Shown here: piece by piece, positions 1 to 8,054 of the stretch
How the letters are laid out: each line of letters opens with the position of its first letter
How positions within the stretch are numbered: position 1 is the stretch's first letter
Source of the DNA: an uncultured Victivallales bacterium
Lineage (GTDB): Bacteria > Verrucomicrobiota > Lentisphaeria > Oligosphaerales > JAFGRS01
Assembly: GCA_903837355.1 (NCBI GenBank)
Contig: CAILUI010000297.1
Location: forward strand, 1-33,596
Length of the DNA: 33,596 nucleotides
Direction of reading: 5' to 3'
Translations under genes and position numbers: made by a program
Notes under the pieces: model-generated
What the model saw: only the letters and a program-made list of their open reading frames with translations
Databases searched by the model: none
What the model was told of the DNA's origin: nothing

Positions 1-45
1 CCTGGCCAACCGCTTCCCTTCGGCGCCAGGATGCGCTACTGTGAC

Positions 46-441
46 TCAGGCACCAACCGGGTCGGCCCTGCGGGGCCGGACCAGGCGGGCGATCCCCGTG
101 GTGTTAACTGCGAGAGCTAACGTGGGAATCCAGGCTAGGAAGATCCTGAGCGGCTCGTCGTCTGTGGCGCCGTATTTCTTCTCATAGAGCAGGAGGAGCT
201 TGAAGTTCTCGATGTCGTCAAGGACCTGGTGCGTGACCTTGATACGGTCCCCATACACCTGCTGCAGGCGCGGCAGCAGGTTTTCCTTGACCTCCATGCA
301 CTCGGGGCAGGTCGAGGACGCAAAGAGGTAGATCTGCAGAGGCCGCGGTTCCGCAGCCATGGCAGGCACGCCACCCAAGAGCCAGGCGGACGCGGTCGCC
401 AGGAGGAGAAATCGGCCCAGGCCAGAAAACCTCGTATCCAT
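46..441 (-). CDS. Exported thioredoxin-fold protein with CPEC motif
   Basis: This 131-residue protein starts with a signal peptide (hydrophobic stretch at about residues 9-29, ending near AMA) and then a thioredoxin-like beta strand and redox motif, YLFASSTCPEC. The spacing fits the glutaredoxin/thioredoxin superfamily of disulfide oxidoreductases acting outside the cytoplasm. The segment up to KKYGATDDEPLRIF resembles such proteins, where a short strand with a cis-proline usually follows. Here the tail is instead an alanine- and arginine-rich stretch that does not look like the rest of the fold. A frameshift or rearranged 3' end is possible, but the other frames give no clear continuation. 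It lies downstream of the phosphodiesterase gene on the same strand with a 68-nt gap, so it is probably the last gene of the cysD-cysN operon. A role in thiol chemistry linked to sulfur assimilation is inference. Confidence 0.65.
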   Translation of the reverse strand: MDTRFSGLGRFLLLATASAWLLGGVPAMAAEPRPLQIYLFASSTCPECMEVKENLLPRLQQVYGDRIKVTHQVLDDIENFKLLLLYEKKYGATDDEPLRIFLAWIPTLALAVNTTGIARLVRPRRADPVGA

Positions 442-509
442 CTCAGTGTCTCCCTGTCTCTGCCGCCATCCGTAGTACCCGCTAGATCCGTGGTCGACTC
501 TCTCCGCCT

Positions 510-2588
510 CTATCGGAACAGTGGTCGCCCATCCAAGTCCTCGGCCTGCAGCCGCTCGTCGCTGAACCCCATCAGCCTGAGCACGGTCGGTGCAATGTCG
601 TACATCGTCGGCTCGACCGCTGTGATCTTGCGATTGCAGAAGAGGATGCCAGGGACGAGACCCGGGTCCACCATGTGGTCGCCGCTCCAGCGCTTGCGGT
701 TGTCCTCGATCAGGGCTTTCGGTGCGGCGCCGAGCGCGGTCTGCCATGACACGCGCCAGCCCTTGTTCGTGCCCACGACGATGTCCGGCGCGCGCTCGAC
801 CTGATCGCCCTTGAACACCTCCTCGCGTAGCCAGACGTTGCTGAACACTGGCTGGTGCTCGACCGGGTCTTCGAGGGACTTCAGCGAGTCGGCGATGGCG
901 CGTTTGAGGGCGTCGGCTTCCAAGCCCGGGTTGACGATCCCCTGCGGCTCGCGGCCCTTGAGGTTCAGGTAGATGCCGGTGAACCCGAGCGCGTAGGCGC
1001 GGGTGCCAGACCAGTCCACACTCTCGAAGAGCGGCAGCCCCTCCTGGGCATCGGGGCCGCGCAGCGACAGCAACCCGCGCCGGAACAACCATGAGTTCAG
1101 ATGCACGGCCCGGCGGAAGCTCGTGAACCCGTGGTCGGAGAGTACCATCAGCGTGTCGCCGTCACGGAGTTCGTCAAGGACCTGGCCCAGGACCTGGTCC
1201 ATCCTGCGGTAGCAGTCCGAGATCGCGCTCTTCAGCTTGGCTGGGGCGTTCGGGTCGTAGAGGGGGTGGCGCTCGTCAATGAAGCGCCAGTACATGTGCT
1301 GGATCACGTCCGGGTACTCGAAGTAGCCGTAGAGCACGCCCTTGTCGCAGCGTTTCAGTTCGTGCAGGAGGAGGCGCGTCTGCTGCTCGAGAAGATCCTC
1401 GGCGTGAGCCAGGAACGCGTCGTCACCGATCCGGCCCTCGTTCAGTGCCCAAGTGTCGAACGGCATGCCACGCGTCGAGAAGACGCCAAGCTCCGCGGCG
1501 AGCTGGGCGCTGTAGTCCTTGGGGTAGGAGATCGGGAACCACGGCTCACGCGGATCCAGGCTGATGGGCGAGACGTAGAGCTTGAGGTGCGGCTGCAGCT
1601 CGGTCAGGTGGAAGCGGGTCAGGCCTCGCATCCGCCGGAACGGCCCGATCCTGAACTCGATGTTCACCCAGCCGCTCCACTCGCCCACAGCGAGGCCGAA
1701 CTCCTGGCCCTGGATCGACACGGTCGCAACGGTCCGGTCGCTGCTGATCCGTACCTGGAACGGCAGTTTCATGCGCTCGGCCTTGCCGGTCAGGCCGGCC
1801 TTGTACGGCCCGAGGAGGTCAAGCTGAAGCAGGTCCGCCGGCTCGACCACGAAGACCTCGCCGCCGGTATCGTTGGTGACGGCTTCCTTCTCCGTGGTGT
1901 AAAATGCAAATGTGCCCTGGGTGCCGAGCAGATCAGGCACCCCCATGCCGGCAAGCATCCTGCCGTTGATGGGCTCCGGCGGGAACGTGACCGGGCAGGA
2001 GAGAATGACCATGGGAACGTGCGCTTCCGCGCCGTAGTCCCAGAACGCCTTGGTCTGGCGGACGGGCCGTGAACGGCCGTGCTCAAGCGAGGCCAGGGAG
2101 AGATCGGGCAGGTAGCTGCCCGGCTTACGTGTGATGAAGTCGCAGATGCCATGCTTGCCCGGGTTCCTCCCGGTCGCAAACGTGCTCCAGGCCACAGGCG
2201 ACTGGGACGGGTTGGTCGTGGCCAGCCGGGCGTAGCAGCCACGCTCCTTGAGGCGCTGGAAGTTCGGCAGCTTGCCGTCCGCAAGCAGCGGCTCGATGAG
2301 CTCGGGACTGAGCCCGTCGAAGCCGAGCAACACCACACGGCCGTTGATTGCACTCGGCGCCATGCTCTCCCCTCTGTGCACCGCCAAGGCAACAAGTGCG
2401 CCAATGAGGACGATGGCGCAGATGACCCCGGCGATCTTCCCCCAGTGACGCCTGCCGAAGCCGCCAAGCCGGCGAATGAAGCCCCAGAGGAACGCGCATC
2501 CCGCCAGCAGTCCGGCCAGCACGGCAGTCAGTCCACCCGTCACCGTCAAGATAGACGAGGGATCGATGTATGCCAATGGTAGATACAT
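510..2588 (-). CDS. Membrane-anchored alkaline phosphatase-superfamily phosphodiesterase (type I phosphodiesterase/nucleotide pyrophosphatase)
   Basis: The 692-residue product has a YIDPSS motif and two membrane segments at the N-terminus (about residues 15-37 and 50-70), then an AlkP-superfamily catalytic domain. Metal and catalytic positions are visible: Asp91 in GFDGLSP, a probable Ser nucleophile near residue 130 in NPSQSPVAWSTFATG followed by NPGKHGI, a YPDVIQHMYWRF segment, the VLSDHGF pair and the late WSGDHMVDPG histidine. Such enzymes cleave phosphodiester or phosphoanhydride bonds with two zinc-like metals. The substrate here is unknown. The catalytic part should face the periplasm if the N-terminus anchors it. 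Its position 90 nt after cysN suggests cotranscription. A link to APS/PAPS or sulfate-ester turnover is attractive because this superfamily also includes sulfatases, but it is not shown. No strong ribosome binding site precedes the chosen ATG. Confidence 0.85.
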   Translation of the reverse strand: MYLPLAYIDPSSILTVTGGLTAVLAGLLAGCAFLWGFIRRLGGFGRRHWGKIAGVICAIVLIGALVALAVHRGESMAPSAINGRVVLLGFDGLSPELIEPLLADGKLPNFQRLKERGCYARLATTNPSQSPVAWSTFATGRNPGKHGICDFITRKPGSYLPDLSLASLEHGRSRPVRQTKAFWDYGAEAHVPMVILSCPVTFPPEPINGRMLAGMGVPDLLGTQGTFAFYTTEKEAVTNDTGGEVFVVEPADLLQLDLLGPYKAGLTGKAERMKLPFQVRISSDRTVATVSIQGQEFGLAVGEWSGWVNIEFRIGPFRRMRGLTRFHLTELQPHLKLYVSPISLDPREPWFPISYPKDYSAQLAAELGVFSTRGMPFDTWALNEGRIGDDAFLAHAEDLLEQQTRLLLHELKRCDKGVLYGYFEYPDVIQHMYWRFIDERHPLYDPNAPAKLKSAISDCYRRMDQVLGQVLDELRDGDTLMVLSDHGFTSFRRAVHLNSWLFRRGLLSLRGPDAQEGLPLFESVDWSGTRAYALGFTGIYLNLKGREPQGIVNPGLEADALKRAIADSLKSLEDPVEHQPVFSNVWLREEVFKGDQVERAPDIVVGTNKGWRVSWQTALGAAPKALIEDNRKRWSGDHMVDPGLVPGILFCNRKITAVEPTMYDIAPTVLRLMGFSDERLQAEDLDGRPLFR

Positions 2589-2678
2589 GCTTGGGAATCC
2601 AACGGACCAGCACTCTCCATGCTCGTCTTCCTGCCACAGCGTTACCGCGCCATGGCCTGCACGGCAGCGGGGCGCCGC

Positions 2679-3884
2679 CTACGGCACGATCCCGATCCCG
2701 ACCGGCACGCCCCGGCGTTCAAGCACGAACCGGCCCAGTCCCGGGCAGCGCGTGAAGGACTCGAACACCAGCGGCTGCTCGGCCGCCAGACGCACATTCC
2801 CCAGGGCTAGCCGCTGCATCTCGGCTGTGGCCGGTACCGGCTCCAGGGTTGCCGAGTCAACGCAGTCGCCTATGCCTTGAACGGTGACCTGCTGCAGTTG
2901 CGTCGCACACCGCCAGGACAGTGTCTCGCCAACCTGCAACGGGGCCTCACCCAGCCAGAACACCCGGCCCGTCAGGGCGCAGCCGACGTTCGGCTGGTCG
3001 TCAACGGAGGTCAGCACGGCGCCACGGTCAGGTACGGCGCCGGCCAGGATCAGGCCGATGGACTCACCCGCCTCGGCTGGGGCATCGTTGGCCGGGAAAC
3101 GGCGGATCCCAGTCACGGTGGTCCCATGGCCGGCAGGCAGGACGGTCAGCTTGCCGCCAGCGGCGACCCGACCTGAGAGCAGACGGCCGGCGATGATGTC
3201 CTGGCCTTCGGCGCGGTAGACATCCTGGACTGGAAAGCGCTCCGCGGCGGTCAGGACGCTCGGGGGGACATGCTCACTCAGGAACCCGAACAACGTCTTG
3301 CCGCGGTACCAGCCCATACGTTCCGAACGGCCAACTACGTTGTCCCCTGCCTTTGCGGACACGGGCACGAACCCGAGCGCAGTGACCCCCGCGCCTTCCA
3401 GCACGATCTGGACCGCATCGACTAACCCCCGGTAGGCCTGTTCACTGAACCCGACCAGGTCCATCTTGTTGACTGCCACAATGACAGAGGACAGGCCAAG
3501 GAGACGCAAGAGCACGATGTGCCGTCGGGTCTGGTCCTTGACGCCTTCGTCGGCAGCCAGGACCAGCAGTGCGACCTCAGCCTGGGTCGCTCCCGTCAGC
3601 ATGTTGTGCAGGAGTTCCTGGTGTCCGGGTACGTCGATCAGGACGATCTGGCGGTCCGCGGTCTCGAGGAACGTCTGCGCGGTGTCGATGGTGAGGCCGC
3701 CGTCACGCTCCTCGCGGAGCTGGTCCATGGCAAAGGCCCAGTTGTCACCGAAGCGCGCCAGGTGAGGGTCCTTGATCGTGCCGAGCTCGTGACCCAGACG
3801 GCCTATCAGGGTCGACTTCCCGTGATCCAGATGGCCCACCACGGCGATGCGCAGCAGGGACTTGTCGTTGGCTGGCACGGTCAC
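2679..3884 (-). CDS. cysN: Sulfate adenylyltransferase subunit 1 (GTPase), CysN
   Basis: This is the regulatory GTPase subunit of ATP sulfurylase. It couples GTP hydrolysis to synthesis of adenosine 5'-phosphosulfate from ATP and sulfate by CysD. All translation-factor-type GTPase motifs are visible: G1 GHLDHGKST (about residues 17-25), switch region ERDGGLTIDTAQ, G3 DVPGH, G4 NKMD and G5 SAKAGDN, followed by EF-Tu-like beta-barrel domains. At about 401 residues it is a CysN-only form without a fused APS kinase domain. The start is set at the GTG at 3884, because AGGAG lies 8 nt upstream of it; a GTG at 3893 is in frame but abuts that same AGGAG. It follows cysD by 50 nt on the same strand. 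No APS kinase or APS/PAPS reductase is encoded in the window, so the fate of APS is unresolved here. Confidence 0.95.
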   Translation of the reverse strand: MTVPANDKSLLRIAVVGHLDHGKSTLIGRLGHELGTIKDPHLARFGDNWAFAMDQLREERDGGLTIDTAQTFLETADRQIVLIDVPGHQELLHNMLTGATQAEVALLVLAADEGVKDQTRRHIVLLRLLGLSSVIVAVNKMDLVGFSEQAYRGLVDAVQIVLEGAGVTALGFVPVSAKAGDNVVGRSERMGWYRGKTLFGFLSEHVPPSVLTAAERFPVQDVYRAEGQDIIAGRLLSGRVAAGGKLTVLPAGHGTTVTGIRRFPANDAPAEAGESIGLILAGAVPDRGAVLTSVDDQPNVGCALTGRVFWLGEAPLQVGETLSWRCATQLQQVTVQGIGDCVDSATLEPVPATAEMQRLALGNVRLAAEQPLVFESFTRCPGLGRFVLERRGVPVGIGIVP

Positions 3885-3934
3885 GAAGGACACTCCTGAG
3901 CATCGATCAACACTCGGTTGCAGTCGGTATTACG

Positions 3935-4735
3935 TCACATGTACCCGAGCGAGCGCAGCTTCTGCATCGTGTAGGCGGACTCCTTGTCCTGGGCGCGGCC
4001 AGCCCGTTCCGACGTGGTCGCGGTCTCCAGTTCAGCGATGACGGCCGCCACGGTGGCGGCCGTGGAGGCGATGGGTACCGAGCAGGGCTCGCATCCGATG
4101 CTCCGGTAACGCCAGCCGTCGTTGGCCAGGTAGAGCGGGTTGACCGGTATTTGCTCGCGCTCGATGTAGCGCCAGATGTCCAGCTCGGTCAGGTGCAGCA
4201 GCGGGTGAATGCGGTCATGCGACGCGTCCTCGATCGAGGCGAACAGGTCCCACAGCTCGGGAGGCTGGTCGCCCACGGCCCAGACGAACTCCGCATTCCG
4301 GGGCGAGAAGTAGCGCTCTTTGGCGCGGATGCCGTGCTCATCACGCCGAATCCCCAGCAGCACCGCATCCAGCTTAAGATCGGCGATCGCCAGCTTGAGC
4401 GCGGTAGTCTTCAGCGCATGACAGCAGGTGATGGTGTCGGACTTCGCCGGCCCCATCCCCTCAGCAAGGGCCGCTTCATTGCGCCTGACCCGCAGGTCCA
4501 GGTCCCACTCGCGGGCCAAGCGATCCCGGAAGCGGTAGATCTCCGGGATCTTGTAGCTGGTGTCGATATGGATGACAGGGAACGGGATGCGCCCAAAGAA
4601 GGCCTTCCGGCAGAGCCAGAGTAGGGAGGTCGAGTCCTTGCCCATCGACCAGAGGACAGCGATGCGCGCGTAGCGCCGGTACGCTTCGCGGATCACATAG
4701 ATGCTCTCACTCTCGAGGCGCGAAAGCCGATCCAT
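3935..4735 (-). CDS. cysD: Sulfate adenylyltransferase subunit 2, CysD
   Basis: This is the catalytic PP-loop subunit of ATP sulfurylase, which adenylates sulfate to APS. The PP-motif SMGKDS is at about residues 30-35. It is followed by HIDTSYKIPEIYRFRD, GIRRDEHGIRAKER (about 128-141), the RSIGCEPC segment and the C-terminal TTSERAGRAQD signature. The 266-residue length is shorter than the roughly 300 residues of the E. coli protein but contains every core motif. The ATG at 4735 is chosen because GGAGGAGG lies about 7 nt upstream. An upstream in-frame GTG at 4756 would place that ribosome binding site inside the gene and add an arginine-rich MRRRRRQ leader. It is first in the operon cysD-cysN-phosphodiesterase-thioredoxin-like protein. 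Confidence 0.95.
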   Translation of the reverse strand: MDRLSRLESESIYVIREAYRRYARIAVLWSMGKDSTSLLWLCRKAFFGRIPFPVIHIDTSYKIPEIYRFRDRLAREWDLDLRVRRNEAALAEGMGPAKSDTITCCHALKTTALKLAIADLKLDAVLLGIRRDEHGIRAKERYFSPRNAEFVWAVGDQPPELWDLFASIEDASHDRIHPLLHLTELDIWRYIEREQIPVNPLYLANDGWRYRSIGCEPCSVPIASTAATVAAVIAELETATTSERAGRAQDKESAYTMQKLRSLGYM

Positions 4736-4797
4736 CTGACGCCTCCTCCGCCGCACTTACTTGGCCCCCACCATCTACCGCATACTGACGGTAACCG

Positions 4798-4826
4798 AAG
4801 ATACTCTCGCATACCGCCATCGCCAA
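4798..4826 (-). promoter_or_regulatory. Candidate sigma70-type promoter for the cysD operon
   Basis: On the minus strand TTGGCG, a 17-nt spacer and TATCTT stand about 63 nt upstream of the cysD ATG. Spacing is ideal but both hexamers are imperfect. No cysteine-regulator (CysB) site or riboswitch could be recognised nearby. Confidence 0.25.
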
Positions 4827-5007
4827 TGCCCCCAAGATCCCGAGACCAGACCGTACGTAGAGCTACCCAGCCTGAAGCGTCGGCAAGCAACGCAGTCTGG
4901 CGCGGCCTGAGCCGGAAAGCGTTGCACGCCTCGATCTCGGAGCACCGCCGGTGCGCTCAGGTGCCGGCCAACCCCATTGCGTGAAACTGTGCCCTGTACA
5001 GGATGCC

Positions 5008-5036
5008 TTGACTGCCCCAGCCACCCGGCATATCGT
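5008..5036 (+). promoter_or_regulatory. Candidate sigma70-type promoter for the ndpA-like operon
   Basis: TTGACT, a 17-nt spacer and TATCGT point towards the two-gene operon and would leave a leader of roughly 140 nt. The -35 element is close to consensus and the -10 moderate. Read by eye only. Confidence 0.35.
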
Positions 5037-5183
5037 AGTTTGGCCCAGGCGGCGGGGGTGTAGCCGGACGCCGGTTGCTCGTGGCGGCAATCGTTTCTGG
5101 CGCTGGGCATGGCCAGCTTTTGCGTGTCGCAGACTGGTTGCTTCGTGCTCCCGTGACCGGGGTCTAGGAGGAGGGGGTAAGGG

Positions 5184-6200
5184 ATGAATATCAGGTACGC
5201 CGTGGTCCACCGTATCCAGAAGGAGCAACACGACGTCGCGACGAACGTACAGATGCGCGATTCGCTGTTGCCCGTGGACGCGGCGCTTAGCCTTCTGATG
5301 GCGGCCGTCCTCCGTACCTACAACCAGAAGAGCGCCCGATCCTACGGCGTGTTCGACAGCGACACCACCACGTACCCGTTCAGCACCTGGGTGAAGGGCC
5401 ACGCGGATGGCCAGATGGAGTTCCTGGAGTTTTCCAGGGTTGCAGTGAGATCCCTGGAAGCCAAGATGAGGACCGTATCAGCGTCAAGCGGCGGGTATCT
5501 CCTCTTCGTGCGATACCAGGCAACGGATGATAACATCATGCTGCTAGTCCTGAATGACATAGACGGCACCACCATAGACCCGGGGACCCTCACAATCCGT
5601 ATGGCCCCGCACTTGGACGTCAGCCACCTGCGCCTGGCGGCTCGTGTCAACCTGAACGGTTTTGGCCAAGGGGATAGTGGTTACCTCTCGTTCGTTCTTG
5701 GTCGCGGCAACCGCGGCGAGGTGTCCAGTTACTTCAGATCCTTTCTTGGGTGTGCTGACCAGAAGACCTCCAAACACCACACGGCGGCTCTGCGGCATGC
5801 GCTGTTGGACTACGCGGAGGCGCGTGGAATGACGCCGGAGCTGGCGCAGCAGGCGCGGAGCCGGACATACGAGTACCTATCGGCCAGGCTGAAGGCCGAG
5901 GAGGATGTCTTCCTGGAGGACCTGGCTCGCTACCTGTTCCCGGAGGCCCCAGATGATTTCGTGGAGTACGCCAACGGAGACGCGTACCAGGTGCAGAGTG
6001 TGTTTCGCCCTGACGCAGGCGAGACCCGCAGGCTCCAGCGGATTGAGTGGCGTGGCCCGCGCCTCCGCGTGGACTTCGACCGGAGCCTGCTGCATACAGG
6101 GCAGGTGAAGTGGGACAAGGTGCAGAAGCGGCTGATCCTGACTGATGTGCCGCCAGTCGTTGTGGATGAGATCACAGAGGAGCTGAGAACCGGCCGATGA
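5184..6200 (+). CDS. Nucleoid-associated protein, NdpA/YejK (37-kDa) family
   Basis: The 338-residue product matches the layout of the NdpA/YejK family, DNA-binding proteins found on the nucleoid. Family landmarks visible are the N-terminal RDSLLPVDAALSLLMAAV, YGVFDSDTTTYPF, the FLEFSRVAVRSLEAKM helix, GGYLLFVRYQ, a central RLAARVNLNGF and YLSFVLGRG, the SSYFRSFLGC motif and the C-terminal RLRVDFDRSLL followed by a late ILTDVPP strand. Length is typical. The ATG at 5184 has a strong purine-rich ribosome binding site (AGGAGGAGGGG). The stop overlaps the next start as ATGA, so the two genes are very likely translationally coupled. In gammaproteobacteria ndpA is usually a housekeeping gene without such a partner. 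A fixed membrane-protein partner suggests a specialised role, possibly anti-phage defence (inference). Confidence 0.88.
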   Translation: MNIRYAVVHRIQKEQHDVATNVQMRDSLLPVDAALSLLMAAVLRTYNQKSARSYGVFDSDTTTYPFSTWVKGHADGQMEFLEFSRVAVRSLEAKMRTVSASSGGYLLFVRYQATDDNIMLLVLNDIDGTTIDPGTLTIRMAPHLDVSHLRLAARVNLNGFGQGDSGYLSFVLGRGNRGEVSSYFRSFLGCADQKTSKHHTAALRHALLDYAEARGMTPELAQQARSRTYEYLSARLKAEEDVFLEDLARYLFPEAPDDFVEYANGDAYQVQSVFRPDAGETRRLQRIEWRGPRLRVDFDRSLLHTGQVKWDKVQKRLILTDVPPVVVDEITEELRTGR

Positions 6201-7447
6201 CCAGGACGCAACAACTGCTGGTCTGCGTCAGGGCATGGAGAGGATTTGCCCAAGAGAGCCGGAGAAACGACCCGGCAGCCTACACGGCCGAGGGCATCCT
6301 CAGCCCCGGAACGGTGGCTGGAGGGGTCGTGCGTGAGGCGCTCGCGTGTGAGGCTGCGGATGCGCAGGTATACGAGACCACCGGAGCCCCGCTGGGTGAG
6401 GTCGCTCCCAGCATTGCGGCGGAACGAAGTGTCCGCTTGCGCCTGACATATCCTCCAGAGCTGTTTCACCGGAACGTGGAAAGTCTGACTGCCCAAGAGC
6501 GGCCACGGCTGTGTGCGCCACCAGACTTCTACATTGTTGAGGGCGATTACCTCAGGTCGGATGGCCAGCCACCTCCCGATGCAGTGCGGGACTATCTGGC
6601 GGCGGTTGGCATATGGGGTGTTCTTTGTGCCGTGGCGGACCACTCAACCCCGGCCGACGGCCCCGACAGGTTGGTCTTCTTCACCCAACCGAAGATCGTA
6701 GTCGCGGGCTCGTATGCGTTCGACAGCATCCGAGGGCTGGCCCGCAAAGCTGGGTCGCTGGACATGCTGCAACTCGTTAGTGCCACTCCGCACGGCGCTG
6801 AGGCCAAACAGATCGTGAAGGCCTGCCTGGCCAAGTACCTGGAGCGCACGCCTGAGACGGAAAGGCTTGATGCGCTTATGGGCAGGTGGGAGCAGTTCGT
6901 ACAGTCGGTGGAGGCCGACTATGCGCTGTTCGTGTCCGGCTTCTCCATGGAGCAACTGAAGGACGAAGTACAGGAGACCGCATCGGCCATGATGGCCAGA
7001 ATGTCGGCGGCCCTTGGCAGCGTGGAGACCAAACTCCTTGCCATGCCTGTCTCACTGGCCATCGTCGGGAGCCAGATGAGACCAGAGCGCGCCGCATGGC
7101 CAGGCAACCTGGCGGTGCTGGCCGGCGTCACCATGGTCTTCGTCTTCTTTGTTATGGCTCTGAGAGTATGCCACGATGACCTCGCGGTTGCCATCGGCGA
7201 GACCCGAGCAATGCGGAAGCGGCTCTGTGACAAGGCGCCGATGGCCGTGGCGGTGAGTGCCAGTTCGGGGTTCGGCCAAGTTGAGGCGAGGTATAGCCGT
7301 GACGTACGCATGCTGGCAGTCGTCGCGGTCGTCGGAGTTGTGTGCCTGGTCTGGACGGTAGTTCTGTATGCCAACGCCGATGGCCCGATGATCGACTTCC
7401 TGGTCGGCGGCATCCTGCAGCATGTGTACGGCATCCAGGGGCAGTGA
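6197..7447 (+). CDS. Unrecognised protein with two C-terminal membrane segments, partner of the NdpA-like protein
   Basis: I do not recognise a named family. The 416-residue protein has a soluble N-terminal part of about 225 residues containing mixed strands and helices. A helical connector follows (VEADYALFVSGFSMEQLKDE, then a stretch rich in Ala, Met and Glu). Two hydrophobic spans lie at about residues 300-320 and 368-390. The roughly 45-residue loop between them is charged, and the tail after the second span is short. There is no signal peptide, so the large N-terminal domain is probably cytoplasmic. Translation starts inside the stop of the NdpA-like gene (ATGA). A cytosolic domain tethered to two membrane spans next to a DNA-associated protein is the layout expected of a sensor-effector pair, but no catalytic motif is seen. 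GC and codon use look more relaxed than in the flanking hydrolase genes. Confidence 0.75.
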   Translation: MTRTQQLLVCVRAWRGFAQESRRNDPAAYTAEGILSPGTVAGGVVREALACEAADAQVYETTGAPLGEVAPSIAAERSVRLRLTYPPELFHRNVESLTAQERPRLCAPPDFYIVEGDYLRSDGQPPPDAVRDYLAAVGIWGVLCAVADHSTPADGPDRLVFFTQPKIVVAGSYAFDSIRGLARKAGSLDMLQLVSATPHGAEAKQIVKACLAKYLERTPETERLDALMGRWEQFVQSVEADYALFVSGFSMEQLKDEVQETASAMMARMSAALGSVETKLLAMPVSLAIVGSQMRPERAAWPGNLAVLAGVTMVFVFFVMALRVCHDDLAVAIGETRAMRKRLCDKAPMAVAVSASSGFGQVEARYSRDVRMLAVVAVVGVVCLVWTVVLYANADGPMIDFLVGGILQHVYGIQGQ

Positions 7448-7673
7448 CGCAGGCAGTACCTGCGCCAGATAGGTGACCGTGGAGGGCTTTCGGTGGGTGG
7501 CAAGGCGCCGCGCGCCCTTTGGCGGGCGTCAGGCCGCAGCCCGGCACGCGAGAACACCAAAAGCGCTGCGGATGAATGATGATTCGCCTATGCTGAACTA
7601 ACACATTGAGCGCCAGATGCACGGGGGAGCTGGTGCAGCGGGGGCTGGGTGGGGTAGAGAAGAGGTTTCTGCG

Positions 7674-7904
7674 ATGCGAATAAGGCAGGTGAATCGAGGT
7701 GGCATTCAGTACCGTTATGAGACCTTCAAGTACCGTTTTCTGCCGTTCTGCATGGCCATTTCCCTGTGCGCTACATCAGCCAAATCCGATACTTTCGTAG
7801 CTGAAACGGGTGGATGTGACAGGTTCTCAGGCATGACAGAGGAGTGGCAATGGCTCCCCCCCTCTCCGCCATACGAAATCAAGGACTTACGGCACGCGCC
7901 GTAA
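7674..7904 (+). CDS. Possible small protein of unknown function
   Basis: A 76-codon frame starts at an ATG preceded by AGAGG about 8 nt upstream. The product begins MRIRQVNRGGIQYRYETFKY and has one short apolar stretch (FLPFCMAISLCATSA). No family is recognised. Its last codons run into the 5' arm of the terminator hairpin, and its sequence lies in the low-GC pocket. It could be a real small gene, a gene remnant or chance. Confidence 0.2.
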   Translation: MRIRQVNRGGIQYRYETFKYRFLPFCMAISLCATSAKSDTFVAETGGCDRFSGMTEEWQWLPPSPPYEIKDLRHAP

Positions 7905-7913
7905 GTCCTTTTT
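7881..7913 (+). terminator. Rho-independent terminator
   Basis: A perfect 13-bp stem (AAGGACTTACGGC pairing with its complement at 7898-7910) closes a 4-nt ACGC loop, and the 3' arm runs into five T residues. It lies downstream of the ndpA-like operon and the small frame, so it probably ends plus-strand transcripts. It could also partly act on the minus strand. Confidence 0.75.
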
Positions 7914-7944
7914 CGTGCCCTACCACCCACGCCGGGAGGTGACC

Positions 7945-8042
7945 CCTGGGAACGCCAATCTCCTGATTGGCAGCAATGGAGCCAGTCGGGAGACTGGCGT
8001 TCCCAGGGGGAGGAGGCCAGTCGGGAGACTGGCGTTCCCAGG
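7945..8042. repeat. Palindromic repeat cluster, three-way-junction type
   Basis: Positions 7945-8007 fold on paper as an outer 9-bp stem (CCTGGGAAC with GTTCCCAGG at 7999-8007). It closes two 7-bp hairpins, GCCAATC/GATTGGC (7954-7971) and GCCAGTC/GACTGGC (7981-7998). The two hairpins differ by compensatory base pairs. The second hairpin plus its flank is duplicated exactly at 8016-8042 with a 35-nt period. A related single copy occurs at 11736-11766. Confidence 0.85.
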
Positions 8043-8054
8043 GAGGAGGCCAGC

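Larger units (their letters stand above)
4736..5183. other. Divergent intergenic region between cysD and the ndpA-like gene
   Basis: This 448-nt stretch separates two operons transcribed away from each other. It contains candidate promoters for each side but no convincing gene. The short open frames in it lack ribosome binding sites and family resemblance, and no conserved RNA element was recognised. Confidence 0.6.
7448..8054. other. Low-GC intergenic pocket between the ndpA-like operon and the hydrolase gene
   Basis: About 600 nt with no secure gene. The part from about 7560 to 7880 is visibly poorer in G+C than the rest of the window. It holds one weak small open frame, and is followed by a perfect hairpin terminator and then a palindromic repeat cluster. 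It may mark the end of an acquired segment. Confidence 0.5.

Noticed and set aside
4736..5183. A riboswitch or attenuator controlling the sulfur operon
   Set aside because: No recognisable S-box-like core or leader peptide with a terminator was found; only candidate promoters are visible.
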